Assembly: GCA_024709185.1 (NCBI GenBank)
Contig: JANJXE010000278.1
Span: forward strand, 1 to 6,816
Length of the DNA stretch: 6,816 bases
From: Paludibacter sp.
GTDB lineage: Bacteria > Bacteroidota > Bacteroidia > Bacteroidales > Paludibacteraceae
Direction of reading: 5' to 3'
Within the stretch, counting starts at the first letter, position 1. Each line of letters opens with the position of its first letter. This document shows positions 1-6,411 of this stretch, one piece after another. The translations under genes were made by a program, and so were the position numbers. The notes under the pieces are model-generated. The model did no database searches, was not told where the DNA came from, and saw nothing but the letters and a program-made list of their open reading frames with translations.

Positions 1-598
1 CATTTGGATCAATCAGAAAGATGGGAATGTTTCTACGGGTATAATTGATTAATCCGGCAGCTGGGTACACCTGCATGGTGGTGCCAATTATGACAAGGAT
101 ATCGGCTTGTTCAACCAATTGAATTGCCTGATTGATGGCAGGAACCATTTCTCCAAACCAAACAATATGGGGACGTATCGGATAACCCTTTGGGCAAAGA
201 TCTCCGGCCTGGAAGTCCAGCTTGTCATTACTCACCTCATAAACAGTCTCATCCGGTCCTGTAGAACGCATTTTCATCAGTTCGCCATGTAAGTGTAAAA
301 CATATTTACTGCCGGCTCGTTCATGTAAATTATCAACATTCTGAGTAATAACCTTCACCTCAAAGTCCTTTTCAAGCTCAACAAGACCGAAATGACCATC
401 ATTGGGCTCAACTTCAGTTAGTTGTTTACGACGAAGATTGTAAAAACGATGTACAAGGGCAGGGTCTCTTATCCAGGCCTCCGGGGTAGCCACATCTTCA
501 ATTCTATGCTGTTCCCACAAGCCACCACTATCCCGAAAAGTGGAAATTCCGCTTTCGGCCGACATTCCTGCACCGGTTAATATTACCAACTTTTTCAT
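1..598 (-). CDS. cobB: Sir2-family NAD-dependent protein deacylase (CobB-like), C-terminus cut by window edge
   Basis: Sirtuins remove acyl groups from lysine side chains in the cytoplasm, consuming NAD and releasing nicotinamide and O-acyl-ADP-ribose. The 199 visible residues start at the ATG complementary to 596-598 and read MKKLVILTGAGMSAESGI. They carry the NAD-binding GAGMSAESGIS motif (9-19), FRD (21-23), TQNVDN (85-90), the catalytic histidine in LHGEL (H104), VWFGE (146-150) and IGTT...YPAAG (171-182). Tyr53 and Arg56 form the YxxR pair that, in CobB and SIRT5, recognises succinyl/malonyl-lysine, so desuccinylase activity is plausible. The usual four zinc cysteines between about residues 108 and 140 are absent; only Cys135 is present. 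Bacteroidota homologues that I recall share this loss. Family members are about 230-240 residues, so roughly 30-40 C-terminal residues lie beyond the left edge. The gene sits 52 bp downstream of the methyltransferase gene on the same strand and may be co-transcribed with it. No clear Shine-Dalgarno sequence precedes the start. Confidence 0.93.
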   Translation of the reverse strand, partial: MKKLVILTGAGMSAESGISTFRDSGGLWEQHRIEDVATPEAWIRDPALVHRFYNLRRKQLTEVEPNDGHFGLVELEKDFEVKVITQNVDNLHERAGSKYVLHLHGELMKMRSTGPDETVYEVSNDKLDFQAGDLCPKGYPIRPHIVWFGEMVPAINQAIQLVEQADILVIIGTTMQVYPAAGLINYTRRNIPIFLIDPN

Positions 599-650
599 TC
601 TGTAAAAATTAATTCATTCTGCTGTTTATTGACAAGTTGCACGTTATAAA

Positions 651-1832
651 TTAGTTAACCTTTTCGCAAACAGTAACAAGTGACTGATTATCCAGCGTAG
701 TGAAACAAAAAATATAACAATCACCACCATCCTTTATTTTTGCCTTTTTCCTGAATTCTTCGGCTGTCATTCTGAAATTGCGAACACTAACATTGGCTGT
801 TGGATAGTTTTCCTGGATATATCTGAATGTCTTTTTTGAAAAAGGCATATATTCAATGACTTTGAAAATTCTACCGGGAAAATCAGAACGCAATTGATTA
901 TAAGTATATAAATGCGTATTAGGATGAAACTTTAAGATTGTATAGTGTTGAGCAACAGCATTCAGAGCTCCTGATTTCATAACAGCAGCATTGGGTTCGT
1001 ACAGGAAAACTAAAGGTCTATTGGTAAGAAGTGCTTCTGTTTCATCGACTAATGTTTCACGAAAAAAAGTTTGAACAGTTCCATTTTTCAGGTAATTGTA
1101 ACACCTGACAGCAGTTGCCTCAGCAACTACAGTTTCCGATTTCATGAGTAAAAGTATTTCTTTGCACTCATTATTTACAGCCACAATATCAATTTGTACT
1201 ATCGCAGGTAAATCGCTTACAGCCTTATGTATATCGAGCATGGGTGATAGTTTTGCTATGACAATCCGGCTTCTTTTCAGCAATTCAGGAACTAGTAGTG
1301 TAAGGTCAGGTTCACAATCCTTAATTAACACTGTTTTTTTTCCTTCCCGACTTCTTCTGTGTGGATCAACAAATACAACATCCATCCCGGGCATCTGTTG
1401 AACATACGCCAGAGTATCTGCATGAATGACAGAAAAGTGCTGTAAGCCAAGCACCTTAAAATTGATTGCTGCCAATTCGCACAGTTCTTGTTGCCGCTCA
1501 ACATAAATGCTTTCGTTGAACTGTTGAGCCACAAAGTAAAAATCAACGCCAAATCCTCCTGTCAGATCAATGAATCGTTGTCCACTTACCAGTGAAGCTT
1601 TATGCCGGGCAGTAACTTCCGACGAGGATTGTTCGATAGCCAATTGAGAAGGATAAAGAACGTCCGTATTTTTAAAAAATGAAGGAATTTTATGTTTTGC
1701 CCGTTGACGGGAAGCTATTTGACGGACACAAAAAGCCATATCTATAGCTGGATATAAAGAGGCACGCATTGCCAACTCTAAAGGATCATCCTCCGAATGA
1801 TCGAAAATAAATTGTTTTGTCTTTTCATCCAT
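651..1832 (-). CDS. Class I SAM-dependent methyltransferase with THUMP-like C-terminal domain (PG_1098 type)
   Basis: This 393-residue protein is probably an RNA or nucleic-acid methyltransferase; its substrate is unknown. A helical N-terminal part (1-80) precedes a Rossmann methyltransferase core. Motif I is FIDLTGGFGVDF (87-98), the acidic residue after strand 2 is Glu112 in YVER, the adenine-side acid is probably Asp139 in HADT, and motif IV is VFVDPHRRS (153-161). After the core come a small domain (about 275-325) and a basic C-terminal domain (about 325-393) containing VRNFRMTAEEFRKKAKIKDGG, which resembles the THUMP-like domain described for the Porphyromonas PG_1098 family. The architecture and length match that Bacteroidota family as I know it. 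The ATG complementary to 1830-1832 is chosen because the frame contains no other ATG before the upstream stop at 1866-1868, and because the MDEKTKQFIFDHSEDDP start resembles family N-termini. No Shine-Dalgarno sequence is visible. The family assignment is strong; the target and reaction site are not known from sequence. Confidence 0.9.
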   Translation of the reverse strand: MDEKTKQFIFDHSEDDPLELAMRASLYPAIDMAFCVRQIASRQRAKHKIPSFFKNTDVLYPSQLAIEQSSSEVTARHKASLVSGQRFIDLTGGFGVDFYFVAQQFNESIYVERQQELCELAAINFKVLGLQHFSVIHADTLAYVQQMPGMDVVFVDPHRRSREGKKTVLIKDCEPDLTLLVPELLKRSRIVIAKLSPMLDIHKAVSDLPAIVQIDIVAVNNECKEILLLMKSETVVAEATAVRCYNYLKNGTVQTFFRETLVDETEALLTNRPLVFLYEPNAAVMKSGALNAVAQHYTILKFHPNTHLYTYNQLRSDFPGRIFKVIEYMPFSKKTFRYIQENYPTANVSVRNFRMTAEEFRKKAKIKDGGDCYIFCFTTLDNQSLVTVCEKVN

Positions 1833-1985
1833 ATTTACTACAAAGGTATAGTTTTTTTCAATATTTTATACAGAAAATTTATTCCTACTACACGATGATT
1901 TATCAGAATTAAGCATTATTTTTACATCCAGTTTTGCAGAAACAAAACACTTGAGATAAGACAATGAATATTAATAAAATATACA
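1833..1985. promoter_or_regulatory. Divergent intergenic control region between methyltransferase and DUF4494 genes
   Basis: This 153-bp, strongly AT-rich gap separates two genes transcribed away from each other, so promoters for both transcription units should lie here. For the minus strand there is TACCTTTG at 1841-1848. For the plus strand the best candidate -7 box is CAGTTTTG at 1929-1936, which differs from TAnnTTTG at the first base and would give a leader of about 40-45 nt. No clear -33 element accompanies it. The DUF4494 start is preceded by an A/T-rich stretch (ATTAATAAAATATACA), typical of Bacteroidota translation starts without a Shine-Dalgarno sequence. I see no convincing operator palindrome, riboswitch or terminator hairpin. 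Confidence 0.5.
1841..1848 (-). promoter_or_regulatory. Candidate Bacteroidota -7 promoter box for the methyltransferase gene
   Basis: Read on the minus strand, this is TACCTTTG, an exact match to the Bacteroidota primary sigma factor -7 consensus TAnnTTTG. It ends 8 nt before the ATG at 1832, so the transcript would have a leader of only a few nucleotides. The upstream -33 TTTG element is not convincing: the nearest candidate is ATTTTCTG around 1871-1878. An 8-bp box with four fixed positions in AT-rich DNA can occur by chance, but its place in the divergent intergenic region supports it. Confidence 0.45.
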
Positions 1986-2444
1986 ATGCATAATTGGTTC
2001 GAATGTAAGGTTAAGCTGGAAAAAACAGCGGATGACGGGAAAATTAGTAAAGTAGGTGAATCGTATCTCGTGGATGCTCTTTCGTTTACAGAAGCCGAGG
2101 AACGAATGGTACAGGAAATGAAACCTTTCATCAGTGGTGATTTTCAGATTGCGAATATCAAAAGAGTAAAAATAAGTGAGTTATTTTTCAATGATAATGG
2201 TGACAAATGGTACCGTTGCAAGGTCAATTTTGTAACTCTGGATGAAGAAAGAGGAGTTGAAAAACGTACTCCGGTTGTAATGATGGTACAGGCAGCTGAT
2301 TTTCGTGGAGCATTAGACGGACTCACAGAAGGAATGAAAGGTACAATGGCCGACTGGGAAGTGGCTGTAATTACCGAAACTACCGTTATGGATGTATTTC
2401 GTTTCGATGCTGAATTTAACAATAAACCGACAGTAGTAGAATGA
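1986..2444 (+). CDS. DUF4494 domain-containing protein with internal duplication
   Basis: This 152-residue soluble protein of unknown function belongs to a family I know from Bacteroidota. It starts MHNWFECKVKLEK and has no signal peptide or membrane segment. The sequence reads as two diverged copies of one unit. WFECKV (4-9) matches WYRCKV (75-80); a mixed-charge loop follows in each; VDALSFTEAEERM (29-41) matches VQAADFRGALDGL (101-113). Then MK (45-46) matches MK (117-118), and DFQIANIKRVKISELF (52-67) matches DWEVAVITETTVMDVF (123-138). The matching Trp, Cys, Lys and terminal Phe all lie 71 residues apart. Each half has the look of a beta-hairpin, helix, beta unit. It is the first gene of a plus-strand unit: its TGA stop overlaps the yggS start in ATGA at 2441-2444, which suggests translational coupling. 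No catalytic residues can be assigned. A role connected with vitamin B6 or folate metabolism is suggested only by position. Confidence 0.9.
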   Translation: MHNWFECKVKLEKTADDGKISKVGESYLVDALSFTEAEERMVQEMKPFISGDFQIANIKRVKISELFFNDNGDKWYRCKVNFVTLDEERGVEKRTPVVMMVQAADFRGALDGLTEGMKGTMADWEVAVITETTVMDVFRFDAEFNNKPTVVE

Positions 2445-3109
2445 TTACTGAAAACCTGAGGCAACTTCGTAGAAACATTCCCGAAAATGTTCAACTGGTA
2501 TGTGTATCCAAATTTCACAGTATTGATGAAATAAGGGAGGCCTATAATTCAGGTGAACGCATTTTCGGAGAAAGTAAAGTCCAGGAACTGACTTCCAAAC
2601 ACGAACTGCTTCCTGCTGATATAGAATGGCATTTTATTGGGCATCTACAATCCAATAAGGTGAAATATATCGTGCCATTTGTTAGTTTGATTCATAGCGT
2701 TGATTCCTTGAAATTGCTGCAGGAAGTCGACAAACAGGCTCAGAAAGCAGGTCGTAACGTAAATTGCTTACTTCAGGTTCATATTGCACTGGAAGAAACC
2801 AAGTTTGGTTTTAATGAAGTAGAACTGCTACAATTGATTGAATCGGGTGAATTAAAAGAGCTAAAACACATCACTATTTGCGGATTAATGGGAATGGCTA
2901 CTTTTACCGACAATACAGAGCAGGTGAGATCTGAATTTCGTACTCTGAAAAGTCTGTTTGACAGGATAAAAACACACATGCAGGATGTTCTTTCTGCTTT
3001 TAATATACTTTCGATGGGAATGTCGGATGATTATCCTGTTGCTATTGAGGAAGGAAGTACCATGGTTCGTATTGGAAGTAAAATTTTCGGACAAAGGCTA
3101 TACAAATGA
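2441..3109 (+). CDS. yggS: YggS/PLPBP-family pyridoxal phosphate homeostasis protein
   Basis: YggS proteins bind pyridoxal 5'-phosphate on a TIM-barrel fold resembling the alanine racemase N-terminal domain. They have no established catalytic activity and keep the cytoplasmic pool of vitamin B6 and amino/keto acids in balance. The 222-residue length is normal for the family. VCVSKFHS carries the PLP-binding lysine (K24), followed by IFGESKVQEL (41-50), HFIGHLQSNK (64-73), HSVDS (85-89), KFGF (121-124), GLMGMATF (148-155), SMGMSDDY (191-198) and EEGSTMVRIGSKIFG (203-217), the phosphate-binding end. FGES replaces the FGEN seen in many other phyla, which I believe is usual in Bacteroidota. The ATG overlaps the DUF4494 stop by 4 bp, and the TGA stop overlaps the folC start by 4 bp, so this is the middle gene of a tightly coupled three-gene unit. 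Confidence 0.96.
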   Translation: MITENLRQLRRNIPENVQLVCVSKFHSIDEIREAYNSGERIFGESKVQELTSKHELLPADIEWHFIGHLQSNKVKYIVPFVSLIHSVDSLKLLQEVDKQAQKAGRNVNCLLQVHIALEETKFGFNEVELLQLIESGELKELKHITICGLMGMATFTDNTEQVRSEFRTLKSLFDRIKTHMQDVLSAFNILSMGMSDDYPVAIEEGSTMVRIGSKIFGQRLYK

Positions 3110-4395
3110 CCTATAGAGAAGCACTTGATTATCTTTATAACCGTTTACCTGTGTTTCACATTTCAGGTGCTTCAGCGTATAAACCAGGACTGGAAAATAC
3201 TGTCAGGTTACTGGATGCACTTAGTAATCCGCATACCCGGTTTAAAAGCATTCATATCGCAGGAACAAATGGAAAAGGCTCTGTTTCACATTACTTAGCA
3301 GCAATACTACAACAAGCGGGATACAAAACCGGATTATACACATCACCACATCTTGTCGATTTTGGGGAACGTATACGAATTAATGGTGAAATGATTGATC
3401 AACAGTATGTTGTTGATTTTATTAAAACATACCATGAATTAACTGAAAAAGTTCAACCGTCCTTCTTTGAACTTACAATGGCCATGGCTTTTGATTATTT
3501 TACACACGAAAATGTAGATTTCGCCATAATCGAAACAGGATTGGGAGGTCGATTAGACAGCACGAACATAATTACACCGGAATTAAGTATTATTACAACC
3601 ATTGGATTGGATCATACTGAATTTCTGGGTAACACATTAGCACAGATTGCTTTTGAAAAGGCTGGAATAATTAAATCCGGAGTGCCTGTGGTGATTGGAG
3701 AAATGCTGCCTGAAACCAAACCAGTTTTTGAAGAAAAAGCGGCTCAAACAGCCAGCAGGATGGTTGTAGCAGAAAGTAATTTCAATGTCAGTTTTTTGAA
3801 TAATGAAAATGGAACGTTGAATTTCAGCTTCAATAATAAACGTTTTTCTTCTCAGTTAACAGGTACGTATCAATTGAAAAATCTGGCAACAGTATTTGCA
3901 GCAATTGACCAACTAAAACTAAAAGATTTTATAATTACGGATGAAGCAGTTCAAGAGGGCCTTGCAAGGGTGTGCGATAGTACCGGTTTGCGTGGTCGTT
4001 GGGAAAAGCTTTCAGATGAACCGCTCATCATTGCTGATACAGGACATAATGTCCAGGGAATTACAGCAGTGGTCAATCAACTACGAGAGTTTTCCTTCAA
4101 AAGAAAACGAATCATTATCGGCATGGTTAACGATAAAGACATCAGGGGCGTGTTGTCTTTGCTTCCTGGTGATTCTGAATATTATTTCACTAACGCAAAT
4201 ACAAAACGGGCTTTACCAGCCACAGAACTGATGCAACAGGCAATTGAGTTTAATCTATACGGGAATACATTCAATACCGTTAAAGAGGCAGTTCAGGCAG
4301 CCCTTTCCGAATCTTCGCCAGAAGATATGATCCTGATTACCGGAAGTAATTTTGTTGTAGGCGAGGCACTTGAGTTATTTGAATCGTTGAAGTAA
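3106..4395 (+). CDS. folC: Bifunctional folylpolyglutamate synthase/dihydrofolate synthase FolC
   Basis: FolC adds L-glutamate to dihydropteroate and then further glutamates to reduced folates, using ATP. It belongs to the Mur ligase superfamily and acts in the cytoplasm. The 429 residues show the ATP-binding loop HIAGTNGKGSVSHY (50-63), LYTSPHLVDFGERIRING (77-94), ETGLGGRLDSTN (143-154), the glycine-rich loop with its acidic metal ligand, and TTIGLDHTEFLG (164-175). FEKAGIIK follows (183-190), whose Lys185 corresponds to the carbamylated lysine of Mur ligases. Next come GLRGRWE (294-300) and the C-terminal-domain motif DTGHNVQG (311-318), where other phyla often have DGAHNP. Length and motif order are complete. 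The start is the ATG in the ATGA overlap with yggS. The last 21 bp overlap, tail to tail, the end of the minus-strand TPR gene, so no intrinsic terminator fits between the two. The assignment of both activities is inferred from the family norm; sequence alone does not separate them. Confidence 0.96.
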   Translation: MTYREALDYLYNRLPVFHISGASAYKPGLENTVRLLDALSNPHTRFKSIHIAGTNGKGSVSHYLAAILQQAGYKTGLYTSPHLVDFGERIRINGEMIDQQYVVDFIKTYHELTEKVQPSFFELTMAMAFDYFTHENVDFAIIETGLGGRLDSTNIITPELSIITTIGLDHTEFLGNTLAQIAFEKAGIIKSGVPVVIGEMLPETKPVFEEKAAQTASRMVVAESNFNVSFLNNENGTLNFSFNNKRFSSQLTGTYQLKNLATVFAAIDQLKLKDFIITDEAVQEGLARVCDSTGLRGRWEKLSDEPLIIADTGHNVQGITAVVNQLREFSFKRKRIIIGMVNDKDIRGVLSLLPGDSEYYFTNANTKRALPATELMQQAIEFNLYGNTFNTVKEAVQAALSESSPEDMILITGSNFVVGEALELFESLK

Positions 4396-6411
4396 ATTAT
4401 ACGCCCCATAAATTCCCAACTCTCCTGCTTTACGTAAATCAGCTAATCCTTTAGCGTCCTCACCAATAAATAAATAGGTTAATCCCCGGTTAAAATAAGC
4501 TTCAGCAAAATCTTTATCTTTTTCGATAGAACGTGAATAAAGTTGAATCGCTGACTTAAAATCTTTCTGAGAACTTAGAATATTGGCTTTATTGTAATAG
4601 CTGAATGAGAAATCGGGTTGAAGTTCACCGACTTTGTCGTAATCGCGCATGATAAGTTCTACATCGAGCTTGTATTCATTATCCGGAACTGTGATATCTG
4701 TACCATCGGCCCTAAGTTCCCTGTTTGCATTTTTGCGATAGTCGGTATATTTGAAACGAATATTTGCCCGCATAAAATAGGCCAGGGTAAAGTCACCTTT
4801 TAACAAAATTGCTCTGTTTAAATCTTCTATAGCATTTGGAAAATCCTGTACCAGTGCATATTCCAGCGCACGGTAGAAATAAAGATCCGGATTACGGTCA
4901 TCTTCACGTATTAATAAACTTACCTGATTGATATGCTCAAAATGTTGTTGAATAAGTTCTTTGGTTAACGGAATTTCCTGAGCAGTAACTTTTATAGAAG
5001 CCGGAAGAATACGCCGACGATTGTATTCAGCAATTAGAGGATGAAAGAGGGTAGTTCGACGAATATCATCATCTTTGGAATAATAGCTGATAACAAAATT
5101 CCGTTCGTTAATAACATCAACAAATCGCCGTTGAACCTGTCCCCGGCGTGTATCGGTATATTTTGATTCATAAGCATTTTCGTCAATATTCTGAGTAGCA
5201 TAGCGATTGAACACACTTGTTTTACTGGTTACCTTTTCAGTCGGTTGATTATCCGCAATTTTATTTTTAGCATCCAAATCCTGCTTCATTTTTTCCCGGA
5301 TCTGTTCTTTGTTGCGCTCCAGATCGTAAGCTTTTTGTCGGAAACGAAATGCTTCTCTTACATTGTTTAAACCATCATAAGCCTGAGCAATTCCCCAATA
5401 CGCAGGAAGAAAAAATTCATGTTTTTGCAGAATCAGTTGATAATCTCTGATGGCCTCTCTGAAATTTTTGAGCTTCAGTTCCAGTAAGGCTTTGCTGTAT
5501 CTGGCTTCCATCAGACTGCTGTCCATTTTCAACACTTGAACAAAATCGGAAAGGGCATTATTATCATCACCCAGATCTGCCCTGAGAATACCCCTGTTAA
5601 GATAAGCCAGCATGTTTTTAGGTTCCAGTTGAATAGCTTTATCATAATCGGATAGAGCTTCCATGAACCGCTTTTCCCGAACATTGATTACCCCACGGTT
5701 CATGTAATCACCAAAATGCTTTGATTCAAGTTGAATTGCTTTTGAATAATCTTCGTAAGCAGCCTTTAGGTTGCCTTTCTGGTGCCTGAGTAAAGCACGG
5801 GCACTCCATCCGATGTGTGATTTTTTTTCACGTTCAATGAGTTCAGAAAAGCTTTTTTCTGCACTGACTGTATCTTTAAGTGACAATTGAATTCTTCCTT
5901 TATCATACAATAGCTGATTGTTTCGGGGATCCAGCTTCATAAGTTGTTCGAGATCCTGCAGAGCTTTGTCGTATTTTTCCATACGTTCGTAGGCATCAAT
6001 ACGGCTCAGCATCAGATGTCGACTAACCGGACTAAATTCGATAGCCTTACTGAAATCGCTTGCTGCTTCAGCAAACTTCCCCAGTCGCATCCGTGTAAAA
6101 CCTCTGGCATAATAAGCTTCCGGGAGAAAAGGATTTCGGGCAATTGCTTCCGAACCATCTACTTCTGCTCCTTCGAAATCGCCCAGCTGGATCTTGGCAA
6201 TACTTCGGTACATATACGGTTCTGCCATAAATGGCTTTATTTCAATTACCTGATTAAAATACTGAATCGATAAAACGTAATCTTCGAAATATAGAGCATT
6301 TCTGCCAATAGTTAGTATGCGATCGGTGTTGAGCTGTGCAAAAACACCTGCCGAAGATATCCACAGCAACAGTAAAACTAAATATGTTGTGCGTTTATTC
6401 TTCGAATGCAT
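4375..6411 (-). CDS. Exported tetratricopeptide-repeat protein encoded with a class A PBP
   Basis: This 678-residue protein starts with a likely Sec signal peptide: a basic start (K4, K6, R7), a hydrophobic core around 9-18, and probable cleavage after VFA (residue 25). There is no lipobox cysteine, so a soluble periplasmic protein is most likely. The first part (about 30-368) is a run of about ten TPR units, with clear 34-residue spacing: YMYRSIAKIQLGDFEGA at 66-82, AYYARGFTRMRLGKFAEA at 99-116, DYMNRGVINVREKRFMEA at 235-252 and AYLNRGILRADLGDDNNA at 269-286. A charged linker and unassigned region (about 370-500) follows, then more TPRs (about 505-670), one interrupted by an insert near 555-585. 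TPRs usually bind proteins. The start codon lies inside the end of the PBP gene (17-bp overlap), so translation is probably coupled and the product may assist cell-wall synthesis; this is inference. An SD-like GAGGT stands just before the ATG. Confidence 0.92.
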   Translation of the reverse strand: MHSKNKRTTYLVLLLLWISSAGVFAQLNTDRILTIGRNALYFEDYVLSIQYFNQVIEIKPFMAEPYMYRSIAKIQLGDFEGAEVDGSEAIARNPFLPEAYYARGFTRMRLGKFAEAASDFSKAIEFSPVSRHLMLSRIDAYERMEKYDKALQDLEQLMKLDPRNNQLLYDKGRIQLSLKDTVSAEKSFSELIEREKKSHIGWSARALLRHQKGNLKAAYEDYSKAIQLESKHFGDYMNRGVINVREKRFMEALSDYDKAIQLEPKNMLAYLNRGILRADLGDDNNALSDFVQVLKMDSSLMEARYSKALLELKLKNFREAIRDYQLILQKHEFFLPAYWGIAQAYDGLNNVREAFRFRQKAYDLERNKEQIREKMKQDLDAKNKIADNQPTEKVTSKTSVFNRYATQNIDENAYESKYTDTRRGQVQRRFVDVINERNFVISYYSKDDDIRRTTLFHPLIAEYNRRRILPASIKVTAQEIPLTKELIQQHFEHINQVSLLIREDDRNPDLYFYRALEYALVQDFPNAIEDLNRAILLKGDFTLAYFMRANIRFKYTDYRKNANRELRADGTDITVPDNEYKLDVELIMRDYDKVGELQPDFSFSYYNKANILSSQKDFKSAIQLYSRSIEKDKDFAEAYFNRGLTYLFIGEDAKGLADLRKAGELGIYGAYNLLQRFK

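Noticed and set aside
107..292. Plus-strand open frame opposite the sirtuin gene
   Set aside because: The minus strand encodes continuous sirtuin motifs here; the plus frame has no family features.
604..635. Possible promoter for the sirtuin gene: minus-strand TTG at 633-635 and TAATTTTT at 604-611 with a 21-nt gap
   Set aside because: The -7 box lacks the final G of TAnnTTTG, the region is AT-rich, and transcription would begin almost at the ATG; co-transcription with the upstream methyltransferase is as likely.
1144..1401. Plus-strand open frame of 85 codons opposite the methyltransferase gene
   Set aside because: It is antisense to a well-supported gene and has no recognisable motif, no start context and a composition typical of a shadow frame.
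1951..1979. Sigma-70-like TTGAGA ... ATAAAA pair before the DUF4494 gene
   Set aside because: Bacteroidota do not use the classical -35/-10 consensus, and such matches are common by chance in AT-rich DNA.
3941..4231. Second plus-strand frame inside folC
   Set aside because: The folC frame carries the conserved DTGHNVQG motif across this stretch; the alternative frame has no recognisable features.
5944..6273. Plus-strand open frame of 109 codons opposite the TPR gene
   Set aside because: It lies antisense to clear TPR repeats and is cysteine- and phenylalanine-rich in a way expected from reading the complement of the TPR codons.
4375..6411. DNA-level tandem repeats in the TPR gene
   Set aside because: The repetition is at protein level only; the 102-bp units have diverged and I see no near-identical DNA copies.
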